Positions 44,179-53,122 of a stretch of DNA of 64,000 nt are shown one piece after another. The stretch covers positions 1 through 64,000 of the forward strand of contig JAPOYA010000059.1 of assembly GCA_026706815.1 (NCBI GenBank). The letters are read 5' to 3'. Numbering within the stretch: position 1 is the stretch's first letter; the number at the start of each line of letters is the position of its first letter. A model generated the notes under the pieces. That model ran no database searches and was not told where the DNA came from. It saw only the letters and a list, made by a program, of their open reading frames with translations. This DNA comes from Acidimicrobiaceae bacterium (GTDB taxonomy: Bacteria > Actinomycetota > Acidimicrobiia > Acidimicrobiales > Aldehydirespiratoraceae). The position numbers and the translations under genes were made by a program.

Positions 44179-44427
44179 ATGAGGACTGTGATCACTCTTC
44201 CGGATCAAGTGCATGCGAGGGCCAAGCGGCGTGCCGCCGATCTCGGTATCAGCTTCGCAGAATTCGCGCGGCGGCTCTTTGAGAAGGAGCTCGCTACGCC
44301 GGCGCCGCAAGGCGATTTGGATGCGATCCGCGCAATGGTGAGAGGCGAGGCGTTCGACATGGCCGGCGACGGCAAGCGGATCGTTGGCGAAGCGTTCGCG
44401 TCGCAGTTCGCGGATGGGTCGCGCTGA
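44179..44427 (+). CDS. Ribbon-helix-helix antitoxin
   Basis: An 82-aa protein. MRTVITLPDQVHARAKRRAA followed by DLGISFAEFARRLFEKEL is the ribbon-helix-helix pattern (strand TVITLP, two helices) of CopG/VapB antitoxins. The C-terminal half should wrap the toxin. Three bases separate its stop from the toxin start. Leaderless expression is likely from a -10 box 6 bases upstream of the ATG. Confidence 0.85.
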   Translation: MRTVITLPDQVHARAKRRAADLGISFAEFARRLFEKELATPAPQGDLDAIRAMVRGEAFDMAGDGKRIVGEAFASQFADGSR

Positions 44428-44430
44428 AGT

Positions 44431-44850
44431 ATGGACTGGTTCTTCGTCGACACCTCGGCGTGGGTGTCGATGGCCGACAGCGCGGAGGTTTCTCACGAGC
44501 GCGTCGAGGATGCGTTGAGCGAGAATCTTGGCCGGTTGATCACAAGTGATCATGTGCTGCAGGAGACATGGGCGGTTATGCGCTATCGGCACGGTGCGGC
44601 ACCGGCCGAAACGTTGGTGAACGCCATCCGTGCGGGAATCGCCCGAGTAGAAGTGTCTTTGCTGGCCGATCTGGAGGTCGCGGCGGCGATCGGACGTGCG
44701 TTTGAGGATCAGGACTTCTCGTTGTCGGACCGGACCAGCTGGGCAGTGATGGAGCGACTCGGTCTCAGCGACGCGATCTCACTGGACCGCGACTTCCGCG
44801 TCTACCGCTACGGCCCCGACCGCCGACGCGCTCTGAACGTGCTGCCCTGA
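44431..44850 (+). CDS. VapC-type PIN toxin
   Basis: A 139-aa PIN RNase: Asp7 in FFVDTSAWVSMAD, Glu46 in SDHVLQETWAVM, Asp98 in FSLSDRTSWAVMERLG and Asp115 in ISLDRDFRVY are the expected acidic residues. Paired with the RHH antitoxin directly upstream. The ordering DRTSWA is common in PIN toxins next to RHH antitoxins. Confidence 0.88.
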   Translation: MDWFFVDTSAWVSMADSAEVSHERVEDALSENLGRLITSDHVLQETWAVMRYRHGAAPAETLVNAIRAGIARVEVSLLADLEVAAAIGRAFEDQDFSLSDRTSWAVMERLGLSDAISLDRDFRVYRYGPDRRRALNVLP

Positions 44851-45067
44851 TACGACAGAGTCGGCACCGAAGAGCCGCGGCGGAGCCGAACAATCGGATC
44901 GCGAGCTTGCCATCAGCAGGCCACGCCCCAAGGATGGCAGCATGAACGAACCTCAGTCTTCTCCCCGACCGCGCGCCGTTTCGTGAACCGGGCGCGCAAC
45001 CTGTGACCGACCACCAGCCCTTCTCGCGCCGACGCGGCTCCGGCTGCGCCCGGCGACGATACCTCAC

Positions 45068-45988
45068 TCAGACCGGCATGCCGTGGTGGGGCGGGACGTT
45101 CAGGTCGCCGATTGCGCGGGCGCGCCGATGCAACAGATCGACCGTGTCCCGTAGATCCATCGTGATGATGTAGCGCCGTGCTGCGGTCTCGGCCACGACG
45201 AAATCGCCGAGCGCGTCGAGGTCAGCCTCGGTCACGTCCCGACCGGCCGCGGCGAGCATGCCTTTCATCTCCTCGAAGGTCATGCTCTTGCGCCCCGTCG
45301 CCTCACCGACCCGAGCCAGATGTTCTGGCCGGTTGCGGGCGGCGGTGAACAAACCGGTACGCAGCAGTCCACCCGAGGGGTAGAATACCGAAGCCCGAAG
45401 CTGAGTGTCCTCGCTCACGAGATTGTGGTGCAGCGCCTCAGTGAAGCAACTCACAGCCGCTTTGGAAGAGGCGTAGACCGAGGCGGTGGGAACGGGAGCG
45501 AAACCGCCGTCACCAGAAGAAGTGTTGACGACTTGGCCGGGCTCGCCCGACTCGATCATGCGGGGAACGAACTCGCTCACACAGATGGCAACGCCGAAGA
45601 CGTTCACCCCGAAGCACCAGCGCCAGTCGTTCGGCTCCTGTTGCCAGGGTTTGCCGCCCCCGCCGGAAGTCACGCCGGCGTTGTTGTACAACAGGTTGCA
45701 CTTGCCGTGGGCGTCATACACGTGATCTGCGAGTGTGCTGACCGATGCTTCGTCGCTCACGTCGGTGCGGACCCCGGTCACCGACCCCAGTCCAGCCAAC
45801 TCTTGTACCGCAGCGTCGATGGCGGCCTGTTCGATGTCAGCAATAACCACCGTGGCGCCGCGGCGCAGAAGCGCCCCGACGATGCCCCTGCCGATCCCTC
45901 CCGCGCCGCCGGTGACAACCGCCACGGACTGCGCGATTTCGATATCGGCAATGTTGTCAGGTGCGCCGTTGCCGTCAGAGGCAGTCAT
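45068..45988 (-). CDS. Short-chain dehydrogenase/reductase
   Basis: A 306-aa Rossmann-fold oxidoreductase: TGGAGGIGRGI (coenzyme-binding), NNAGV, the catalytic Ser in VVNTSSGDGG and the YASSK active site. Asp in VIADIE suggests NAD(H). The C-terminal 60 residues beyond the core are longer than usual. It overlaps the amidohydrolase gene by 14 bases and belongs to its operon, so it probably acts on the same pathway, unknown here. Two degraded SDR fragments elsewhere in the window show that this family has been lost and gained locally. Confidence 0.88.
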   Translation of the reverse strand: MTASDGNGAPDNIADIEIAQSVAVVTGGAGGIGRGIVGALLRRGATVVIADIEQAAIDAAVQELAGLGSVTGVRTDVSDEASVSTLADHVYDAHGKCNLLYNNAGVTSGGGGKPWQQEPNDWRWCFGVNVFGVAICVSEFVPRMIESGEPGQVVNTSSGDGGFAPVPTASVYASSKAAVSCFTEALHHNLVSEDTQLRASVFYPSGGLLRTGLFTAARNRPEHLARVGEATGRKSMTFEEMKGMLAAAGRDVTEADLDALGDFVVAETAARRYIITMDLRDTVDLLHRRARAIGDLNVPPHHGMPV

Positions 45989-47291
45989 GGGATTCCTGGG
46001 CCTGGTTGAGCGGGTTCATGCCAGGGCAGCCCTTGGCGCGTTCGGGGATTTCCGAGTAGTCGATCGGAGTCGCCACGAATTCCTTGGTCGGGCAGTACTT
46101 CTCAGCGAGAGGCGCCAGCGCGTCGAGATCGAACTGGTAGACCTTGGCTGCATTCTGGGTGAGGATCTTGGTGGTCTCCTCAGGCGTCATCCGGGCGAAG
46201 GTGAGTCGCAGATGCTCGCGAGTGTGCGGGTGGGAACCCTCGATGTGGGGGTAGTCCGAGCCCCACATGATCCGCTCGACGCCGACTGAGCGGGCCACCT
46301 CGGTCTCGGCCGGCCGCAGGAAGGACGCCCCGATGTAGCACTGGCGGTTGAAGTACTCCGAAGGTGTGAGCGACATCTTGGCGACGGCCTCCCCGCCGAA
46401 GATCGACTCGGAGCCGTAGCGCGAGTACTTCATCCGGTGGTGGAAGCTGTCGAGCTTCTCGAGGGTGTCGGGAACCCAGGAGGTGCCTGTTTCGGTGATG
46501 ACGTAGTCCAGTTCGGGATATCGCTCGAACACCCCCGAGAACATCAGGTGCCACAACGCCCGCTGGGTCCACCACTGCACTTCGAGCATGAACATCGCCA
46601 GCGATGCCGGGAAATGGCTGCCGAAGTCGGGGGTTGCGCCGCCGGCATGGTGATTGAGCGGGAGTCCGGCTGCCGCGGCGGCGGCCCAGATCGGTTCGTA
46701 GGCATCAGAGTAGAGCGGTTCGAATGGCGAGTCCGGCGGTGCTCCCGGCACCAGAATTCCGCCTCTGAGCCCCTGTTCGGCGGCCCATTCGATTTCTTTG
46801 ACCGAGCCTTCCACGTCTCCGAGGAAGATCTGGGCTATCCCCGCCCGGCGCTCGGGCGCTTCGCTGACGAAGTCGGCGAGCCAACGGTTGTGCGCTCTCA
46901 AGCCGGCCCAACGATGCTCGAAGTTGTCCGAGTAGGGGGGAGCCTCGAATGAGGTGGCCGCGGGAGGCGCGAACGGCGGTTGGGTGTTGGGGAACAGCAC
47001 CGCAGCGACAACGCCGTCCTCCTGCTGTTCGCGCAGACGCTCTGCGGACGACGAGTTGCGGTACGAGAACACTTCGGGATCGCCGTCGACGCCGACTTCG
47101 AGGGGAGTCCGCTCCATGTCTTTGAAGAGTTCCTTGCGGCGTTCGTTGTCCTGTTCCATGAACTTGGCCCAGTTGTCGAACTCGTCGAGGTACTTGGCGT
47201 CGAGGTACTCCCGGTAGCTCCAAAGACCGGCCCCGCAGTGGGTGTCCGCGCTGATGACTATGTGGTGTTCTTGGTGGTGTTCGTCGTTCAC
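45975..47291 (-). CDS. Amidohydrolase family 2 (ACMSD-like) metal-dependent hydrolase
   Basis: A 438-aa TIM-barrel enzyme. VISADTHCG at the start holds metal-binding Asp/His, PLNHHAGGATPDF a middle His, and IMWGSDYPHIEGSHPH the C-terminal Asp, as in amidohydrolase-2 proteins, which decarboxylate or hydrolyse small acids. The family is common in actinobacterial gene clusters for breakdown of aromatics and steroids. Start GTG 47291. It is upstream of, and overlaps, the SDR gene. Confidence 0.85.
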   Translation of the reverse strand: MNDEHHQEHHIVISADTHCGAGLWSYREYLDAKYLDEFDNWAKFMEQDNERRKELFKDMERTPLEVGVDGDPEVFSYRNSSSAERLREQQEDGVVAAVLFPNTQPPFAPPAATSFEAPPYSDNFEHRWAGLRAHNRWLADFVSEAPERRAGIAQIFLGDVEGSVKEIEWAAEQGLRGGILVPGAPPDSPFEPLYSDAYEPIWAAAAAAGLPLNHHAGGATPDFGSHFPASLAMFMLEVQWWTQRALWHLMFSGVFERYPELDYVITETGTSWVPDTLEKLDSFHHRMKYSRYGSESIFGGEAVAKMSLTPSEYFNRQCYIGASFLRPAETEVARSVGVERIMWGSDYPHIEGSHPHTREHLRLTFARMTPEETTKILTQNAAKVYQFDLDALAPLAEKYCPTKEFVATPIDYSEIPERAKGCPGMNPLNQAQESHDCL

Positions 47292-47314
47292 CGTTTCAGT
47301 TTGGCGCGTGTTTG

Positions 47315-47626
47315 TCAGTCTTGCGAAACGAGGTCGGCATCATTCAGGTCGGCATTGTTCAGATCGGCGTCGTTGACGCTGGCATTGCTGAGTTTGGCCT
47401 TGTGGCGCAGGCCGTCGCGGTCGTTGCGGTCGAGACAGTCGTTGAGGGCTCGGATCTTGTCGCTCGCAGTCGTGGGGAACAGGAACGGCATGAGAGCGTG
47501 CGTGACCGCAGCGAGGGCCGCCGTCACCAGTTGCCTGCCCACCCCGAATGCAATGCCGAAGTGCTGGCTGTACGTCTCGCCGTTGGCGTGTGGATGCGCG
47601 GTGAACGGATTTCGGGCCATGGGCAT
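47315..47626 (-). CDS. DUF6356 protein with pentapeptide-like tail
   Basis: A 103-aa small protein. The part NPFTAHPHANGETYSQHFGI and AALAAVTHALMPFLFPTTAS matches DUF6356 (unknown function). The C-terminus carries a short run of A(D/N)L units (SNASVNDADLNNADLNDADL), like a miniature pentapeptide repeat. ATG at 47620 is an alternative start. It lies 23 bases upstream of the amidohydrolase and may be co-transcribed with it. Confidence 0.7.
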   Translation of the reverse strand: MPMARNPFTAHPHANGETYSQHFGIAFGVGRQLVTAALAAVTHALMPFLFPTTASDKIRALNDCLDRNDRDGLRHKAKLSNASVNDADLNNADLNDADLVSQD

Positions 47627-47755
47627 GAGATTACGGCAACCGTTGCCGAAAATCCTCTCGATTCGAAGAGTTGCGCGCGCGTCTTTTTGTCAAGCGGCCC
47701 AGCGGCTACTCTCGCATGGGTCGGAGTGGCGCAGAGTGTTCCGAGGAAGGAAATC

Positions 47756-48607
47756 GTGTCGGGAACAATCGGCTTTATTGGACTCGGAGACATGGGCGGC
47801 GCGATGGCTGAAACCCTCGCCGCCTCCTATGACTTGCTGGTCTTTGACCTCAGCGATGAGGCGATGGCGAAGTCGGTCGAGAAAGGTGCAAGGGCCGCAG
47901 CCTCGGGTGCGGTGCTGGCTGCAGAGTGCGCGCACGTCAGCATCTGCGTGCCCGACGATACGGCGGTGATGGAGGTGGTCTCAGGTACAGACGGAATCCT
48001 GGCATCGTGCCGGCCGGGCACTTCGATCGCGGTGCATTCGACCGTCCATCCCGACACTGTTCGGGATCTTCATGCACTGGCCGCTGAACGCGACGTGATC
48101 TTGTTCGACGCAGGGGTCGCGGGCGGGTCGTGGGCTGCGCGCGAAGGGAGCCTGGTGATCATGCTCGGAGTTCCCGAGGCCGGGATCAGCGAGTTGGCCC
48201 GGGCTGTGATCGACAAGTGCGCCGGGGCGGTGTTCGAAGGCGGTGGGATTGGAGCGGGGATGGCCATGAAAGTTGCTTTCAACGTGATGACCTATTTCCA
48301 GCAGGCTGCCTTGAGCGCCGCCTACCAGATCGTCGTGGGGGAGGACAGCGACCCCGAGATGCTGCTTGAGGGGTGGCGTCATGCGGGGCAGTTGGGCACG
48401 TTGACCGAACGCTTCTATCCGCTGGTCTCCATGCCGCCTGAGGCGAAGGGAGGCCCGCTCGGCTCATATCTCGCGACCACCATCGGAATCGCCGAAAAAG
48501 ACCTCGACCTCGCCGTCAACCTGGGCCTCGAGAGCGGCCGTCGAATGCCGGTTGTGGAGGCCGTACGCGATTCGATGCGCCTCGTCTACGGAATGCCGCA
48601 GAGTTGA
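47756..48607 (+). CDS. NAD-dependent 3-hydroxyisobutyrate dehydrogenase-like protein
   Basis: A 283-aa protein of the beta-hydroxyacid dehydrogenase family. IGFIGLGDMGGAMAETLA is the N-terminal dinucleotide motif, FDAGVAGGSWAAREGSL the substrate-binding stretch, and GAGMAMKVAFNVM carries the catalytic Lys. Start GTG 47756 is fixed by GAGGAAGGAAA. It heads an operon with the CMD-family and LLM genes. Oxidises a 3-hydroxy acid to the aldehyde with NAD(P); substrate unknown. Confidence 0.88.
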   Translation: MSGTIGFIGLGDMGGAMAETLAASYDLLVFDLSDEAMAKSVEKGARAAASGAVLAAECAHVSICVPDDTAVMEVVSGTDGILASCRPGTSIAVHSTVHPDTVRDLHALAAERDVILFDAGVAGGSWAAREGSLVIMLGVPEAGISELARAVIDKCAGAVFEGGGIGAGMAMKVAFNVMTYFQQAALSAAYQIVVGEDSDPEMLLEGWRHAGQLGTLTERFYPLVSMPPEAKGGPLGSYLATTIGIAEKDLDLAVNLGLESGRRMPVVEAVRDSMRLVYGMPQS

Positions 48608-48650
48608 ACCGAGACCGAATCCGACAAGACCGACCCAGGAGAGGAACGAC

Positions 48651-49076
48651 GTGACCGACGACAGCAGCGACGAGAAATGGCAGATCGGGGCTGAAAAGCT
48701 GACCGATGTCTATCAGGGGATGGTGTCGGCGGCCCCCCCGGGCCTGATGGACTTCTCCGACATCATGACCAGGGATCTGTTCGGGGGAATCTGGACCCGG
48801 GAACAGCTTGACGTCGCGCAACGGCGACTGATCGTCATGGGTGTGATTGCTGCTATCGGCGGTCCCAACACATGGAAACTGCAGTGCAAGTCGGCGTTGA
48901 AACGCGGCGAATTGACCGAGGACCAAGTGCGTGAAGTGCTGATTCAGGCGACGCCCTATGTCGGCTATCCGAGAACCGCTGAGTTGGTGGGACCGACCGA
49001 GGAGGCGATCAGTGAGTGCCGTCGAGAAGCTGCCGATGCGGATGCTGACACCGTTGCGGGCGACGAGGCCGACTGA
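48651..49076 (+). CDS. Carboxymuconolactone decarboxylase family protein
   Basis: A 141-aa protein from GTG 48651, with GGAGAGGAA upstream. DIMTRDLFGGIWTREQLDVA, VMGVIAAIGG and CKSALKRGELTEDQVREVLI resemble the CMD fold; the classical CxxC of AhpD-type members is absent, so a ring-opening or decarboxylase-like role is more likely than peroxidase. Its stop overlaps the LLM gene start by one base (TGATG). Confidence 0.85.
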   Translation: MTDDSSDEKWQIGAEKLTDVYQGMVSAAPPGLMDFSDIMTRDLFGGIWTREQLDVAQRRLIVMGVIAAIGGPNTWKLQCKSALKRGELTEDQVREVLIQATPYVGYPRTAELVGPTEEAISECRREAADADADTVAGDEAD

Positions 49077-50023
49077 TGGCCGCGATCACTGCGCCGGGTG
49101 ACTGGTCGTTCGGTCTCCAACTGCCGATTCAGACTCTGACGCGCACGTTGGCCGACCCTTGGGAGGACGAGGCGACCGTGGACGATCTTGTCGCCGTCGC
49201 TCAGCGTTGCGACGAAGTCGGCTATGGCTTCGTCGGGGTTTGCGACCATGTGGCGATTCCCGACAACGAATACGCCGCCCGGATGACCACAACCTGGTAC
49301 GACACGGTCGCGACCCTTTCTTTTCTGGCTGCCCACACCCGCAATGTGCGGCTGCTGTCGGTGGTCTGGATCGCGGCCTACCGGCACCCGCTGCAGACCG
49401 CCAAGTCCTTCGGCACGCTCGATCACCTGTCAGGGGGCCGCGCCATTCTCGGTGTGGGCGCCGGCCATGTCGAAGCCGAGTTCGAGGCCTTGGGAGTAGA
49501 TTTCTCGACTAGGGGAAAGCGACTCGACGAGACTCTGGACGCCGTACGCGGCGCGTTTTCAGACACCTACGTGAGCCACCACGGAGAGACGTTCTCGTAT
49601 TCCGACGTTGGCGTGGCCCCGCAGCCCCGCGGCGAGTTGCCGATCTGGATTGGCGGCATGGGCAAAGCGGCTTGGCGTCGCACCGGCCGCATCGGTGACG
49701 GCTACATCCCGATGGGCAACGCCAAAGAGCAGTACGCCGAGATCACCGGGACGATCGCGGCAGCAGCGGAATCGGCCGGACGCCCGGGGGCGGGCTGCGA
49801 TGTCGGTTACATGCCGCCATGGACCTATCTGCTCGGCGATGTTCCTGAGGGAGTGATGGCGTTGTCGGGAGGCGCCGAAGCGCTGGCGCAGGACATCCGC
49901 GCGGCGCGCCGGGTGGGTGCCAACACTTTCCATCTCAAGTTCCGGGCTCGTGATGTGGCCGAATACCTGGAACAGGTCGATGCTTTCGCAGAAGTGGTCG
50001 TCCCCATGGTCGACGAGGCCTGA
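49076..50023 (+). CDS. F420-dependent LLM-class oxidoreductase
   Basis: A 315-aa TIM-barrel of the luciferase-like family: FVGVCDHVAIPDN, TTWYDTVATLSFLAAHTRNV, HPLQTAKSFGTLDHLSGGR and GVGAGHVEAEFEALGVDF are the standard coenzyme F420-binding segments. Uses reduced F420 (or FMN) to act on an unsaturated or carbonyl substrate. Actinobacterial, last gene of the 47756-50023 operon. Confidence 0.87.
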   Translation: MAAITAPGDWSFGLQLPIQTLTRTLADPWEDEATVDDLVAVAQRCDEVGYGFVGVCDHVAIPDNEYAARMTTTWYDTVATLSFLAAHTRNVRLLSVVWIAAYRHPLQTAKSFGTLDHLSGGRAILGVGAGHVEAEFEALGVDFSTRGKRLDETLDAVRGAFSDTYVSHHGETFSYSDVGVAPQPRGELPIWIGGMGKAAWRRTGRIGDGYIPMGNAKEQYAEITGTIAAAAESAGRPGAGCDVGYMPPWTYLLGDVPEGVMALSGGAEALAQDIRAARRVGANTFHLKFRARDVAEYLEQVDAFAEVVVPMVDEA

Positions 50024-50136
50024 TTCATGCCGGCGACCCCTGCTCAGGCGGCTCCTGAGCAGGGGCTCAGTCCAGGAAGTTCGGTGGTCGCCCCTCGGCG
50101 CGGGCCTTGGGATGCCGCGCAGAATCGTCTTGCGTC

Positions 50137-50142
50137 TACGAT
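50137..50142 (+). promoter_or_regulatory. -10 box of the carbonic anhydrase gene
   Basis: TACGAT, exactly 6 bases before the ATG at 50149; supports that start over the upstream in-frame codons and suggests a leaderless mRNA. Confidence 0.5.
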
Positions 50143-50148
50143 GCGGCC

Positions 50149-50658
50149 ATGGGTGACGACTTCCAGCCGACAGCGGACGAACTGTTGGCCAACAACGCCG
50201 ATTACGCCGAGTCCTTCGACTCTCGGGGTCTTCCGGCTGCACCTTCGCGCCGAGCCGCGATCGTGGCTTGCATGGATTCACGGATGCCGGTCTCCAGAAT
50301 CCTGGGACTTGCCTGCGGCGAGGCCCACATCATTCGAAACGCCGGCGGGGTGGTGACCGATGACGTGATTCGTTCGCTGTGTTTGTCGCAGCGAGCGCTT
50401 GGAACCCGAGAGATCATCTTGATTCACCACACGGACTGCGGTTTGCAGAAGGTTACCGAGGACGGCTTCAAGACTGCGCTGGAAGACGAACTGGGTGTGA
50501 GACCCCATTGGGCGGTCGAGGCTTTCGAGGATCCGTACGCGGGCGTTCGTCGATCCATGCAGCGGCTTCTCCGCTCGCCGTTCATTCTCGACAAGGACCA
50601 CATCCGCGGGTTCGTCTACGACGTCACCACCGGCCTGCTCGACGAGGTGGACGTCTAG
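50149..50658 (+). CDS. Beta-class carbonic anhydrase
   Basis: A 169-aa zinc enzyme: Cys41 in IVACMDSRM with its Asp43, and the His-x2-Cys pair in HHTDCGL (His93, Cys96), are the zinc ligands. IIRNAGGVVTDDVIRSL is also diagnostic. Hydrates CO2 to bicarbonate in the cytoplasm, supplying carboxylases. Convergent with the acyl-CoA ligase gene, 9 bases apart. Confidence 0.88.
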   Translation: MGDDFQPTADELLANNADYAESFDSRGLPAAPSRRAAIVACMDSRMPVSRILGLACGEAHIIRNAGGVVTDDVIRSLCLSQRALGTREIILIHHTDCGLQKVTEDGFKTALEDELGVRPHWAVEAFEDPYAGVRRSMQRLLRSPFILDKDHIRGFVYDVTTGLLDEVDV

Positions 50659-50667
50659 GTCTACTGT

Positions 50668-52245
50668 TCAGCGCTGTCGGCCGGCGCGCTCGCGGAGTTG
50701 GTACTTGAGGACTTTGCCGCCGGCGTTGAGGGGGAGCGAGTCGACGTACTCGACATGCCGTGGGACCTTGTAATTGGCCATCTCGCCCCGGCACCAGGCG
50801 ATCAGCGCCGCGGCGTCGCGGTCGGACCCGACCGCCGGCACCACGAAGGCGTAACCGACCTCGCCCAAGCGCTCGTCGGGCACCCCGACCACGGCTGCCT
50901 GTCCGACGCCAGGATGGTTCGTCATCAGGTTTTCGATCTCGGCTGGGTAGGCGTTGAAACCGCCGTTGATGAACATGTCCTTGACGCGGTCGGTGATGTC
51001 GATGTTGCCCTCCGCGTCCATCACGCCGATATCGCCGGTGTGCAACCATCCGTCGGCGTCGATTGCCTCCGCTGTCTTGGCGGGATCGTTGAGGTAACCC
51101 TTCATGACGTTGTAGCCGCGCACGACAATCTCGCCCGGTTCGCCTCTCGGCGCCTCTTGGCCCGCTGCGTCGACGATACGCACTTCGACATCGTCGATCG
51201 CCCGGCCGCTGGTGTTGGCGATGATCTCCGGGTCGTCGTCGTGGCGGCACATGGTGGCGATCCCCGATGATTCGGTCAGGCCGTAGCCGGTCACGATCTT
51301 CTCGAAACCGAGCCGTCTGCGCATCGAGATGATCATCTCGACAGGGATGGCGGCGGCGCCGGTCACCGCGAGGCGCAGCGACGACATGTCCCATTGGTCG
51401 AGGTCTTCGGTGTTGAGGATCGCCTGGTAGACCGCCGGCGGCCCCGGGAGCATCGAAATGCGCTCTTCGGGTATGCGCCTCATCACCGACGGCACGTCGA
51501 AAACCGGGTGGGGGATGATCGTCGACCCGGTCATCAAGCAGGCCAGAATGCCGGCGTTGAGTCCGAACGAATGAAAGAACGGGTTGATGATCAGGTAGCG
51601 GTCCCGGTCGAGTCCGATCACTTGAGACCAGCTCAGATAGGACCGGCAGACAGCCGAATGGATCAGCATGGCGCCCTTGGGGTCGCCGGTCGTGCCGGAG
51701 GTGAACATGATGTGGCAGAGGTCGTCGCCGGTTATGGCGCTGCTGCGGGCGGCCCGTTCTGTTTCGCTGACTGCCTCGGCGCGGTCCATGAAATCGCCGA
51801 AGCTTGTGGTGTTTGCGGGACAGTGGCCCCGCATCACGACGATCTCATCCAGCGATTCGGGGACGCCGGCTTGCTGCAGCAGCGCGACATAGTCAGTGGC
51901 GAGGAAATCGGTGACGCAGAACAGCATCCTGGCTCCCGAGTTCTCGAGCACATAAGCGGCTTCTCGGCCCTTGAAGCGAGTGTTGATCGGCACTACGACC
52001 CCGCCCGCGACGTGCACACCGAGCGCGGCGACGGCCCATTCCCAGATATTCGGCGCCCACAACGCCACGCGGTCGCCTGCGCTCACCCCTGAGGCAATCA
52101 AGGCACGCGCCGCGGCTTGGATTTCCGTCCGAAACTCGCTGAAGTTCCAGCGGATATCGCCGTCCACCATTGCCTCACGGTCAGCGAAGCGGTTGGCTGC
52201 GTCGTCTATGAGTTCCGGGATCGTCTCCCAACCGGCGTCATGCAT
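50668..52245 (-). CDS. FadD3-like acyl-CoA ligase
   Basis: A 525-aa adenylate-forming enzyme: AMP motif MFTSGTTGDPKGAML, GYGLTESSG, YLNDPAKTAEAIDADGWLHT followed by GDIGVM, and the C-terminal catalytic Lys in PLNAGGKVLKYQLRE. The N-terminal half (TIPELIDDAANRFADREAMV to VPINTRFKG) resembles FadD3, which activates the HIP rings-C/D intermediate of steroid degradation; assignment to that substrate is by resemblance only. It makes an acyl-CoA with ATP for the dehydrogenases encoded on the other strand nearby. Confidence 0.85.
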   Translation of the reverse strand: MHDAGWETIPELIDDAANRFADREAMVDGDIRWNFSEFRTEIQAAARALIASGVSAGDRVALWAPNIWEWAVAALGVHVAGGVVVPINTRFKGREAAYVLENSGARMLFCVTDFLATDYVALLQQAGVPESLDEIVVMRGHCPANTTSFGDFMDRAEAVSETERAARSSAITGDDLCHIMFTSGTTGDPKGAMLIHSAVCRSYLSWSQVIGLDRDRYLIINPFFHSFGLNAGILACLMTGSTIIPHPVFDVPSVMRRIPEERISMLPGPPAVYQAILNTEDLDQWDMSSLRLAVTGAAAIPVEMIISMRRRLGFEKIVTGYGLTESSGIATMCRHDDDPEIIANTSGRAIDDVEVRIVDAAGQEAPRGEPGEIVVRGYNVMKGYLNDPAKTAEAIDADGWLHTGDIGVMDAEGNIDITDRVKDMFINGGFNAYPAEIENLMTNHPGVGQAAVVGVPDERLGEVGYAFVVPAVGSDRDAAALIAWCRGEMANYKVPRHVEYVDSLPLNAGGKVLKYQLRERAGRQR

Positions 52246-52301
52246 AGTCTCCGAGGGTAGTCATCGGTGCTGTGTCACACCCATCGGGAGTGGTTGCCCC
52301 A

Positions 52302-52913
52302 CTATAGGTCGCGTTGGACGAACAGTTTCTGGGCATTGGCGACGATCATCCGGCTCCGCTCATCCAGCCCAGCTGCCAACTCCTGAGCGTGCCCCCTTCC
52401 GGCGGCACTCATCTTTGCCAGGGTCTTGGCCACAATGTCGGTCACTTTGGAGTCGTCTTCCAACCGGTCGACCACTGGTCGCAGTTCCGTTTCCAGGAAA
52501 GCGAGGCTTACCGCGTCCTCGAAGGCCTGCACCTCCGGGTCCGAGCCCAGTCCTTTCTTGGCCACGATTTCAGCGGCCCGCGCTGACACCGACTCCTCCC
52601 CGCCGGCGTCGTCGAGTATTGCGGCCAGATCGCGTCCGTGGCGCTCTCTTTGGGCGCGACGCCAGCGCAGGTATCCCGCCCGGCCTTCCGGGTAGTCCGA
52701 GCGGGGCAGTTCCCAGCGGCGCAGATGGTGGGCCCGGGCGGCGAGCCTCAATGCGACCGACGCGTCCGGGTCAAGACGCGCTACCCACGCCTCGGCCATG
52801 CGGCCTTGCGCCAGCGCCAGTGGTTCGGAGTCGTGGCTTCTGGGATCGCCGGCGTTCACGGCGTCGATCGCGGCCCGAAGATCGTCCATTCCAACGTCGG
52901 TTCCGATGTCCAT
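52302..52913 (-). CDS. DUF4202 family protein
   Basis: A 203-aa protein. AIDAVNAGDPRSHDSEPLAL, WVARLDPDASVALRLAARAH and HLRRWELPRSDYPEGRAGYL followed by RWRRAQRERHG are the DUF4202 signature. Histidines resemble an HD-like pattern, but function is unknown. The ATG at 52913 is chosen for GGAGGAGG just upstream. The open frame continues to 53024. It lies 56 bases upstream of the FadD3-like gene on the same strand. Confidence 0.8.
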   Translation of the reverse strand: MDIGTDVGMDDLRAAIDAVNAGDPRSHDSEPLALAQGRMAEAWVARLDPDASVALRLAARAHHLRRWELPRSDYPEGRAGYLRWRRAQRERHGRDLAAILDDAGGEESVSARAAEIVAKKGLGSDPEVQAFEDAVSLAFLETELRPVVDRLEDDSKVTDIVAKTLAKMSAAGRGHAQELAAGLDERSRMIVANAQKLFVQRDL

Positions 52914-53122
52914 TCCAACCTCCTCCCGAGAGCCTATTTCGCCAACTGAGGCCACCGCTGAGAACTTCGTGGCGCCAAAGCGCTCACGGACATGGAAACG
53001 TTGCGTGCCTGTTCTGAAACCCACGGCGTTGAAGGTTCATCGGCCGGCTGTCCGCGGTCGGCCGACAGCAGGCTACGTGCGAAGTGGGGCACAGCAGTGA
53101 GAACAAATAGAGTCGTGGGCTC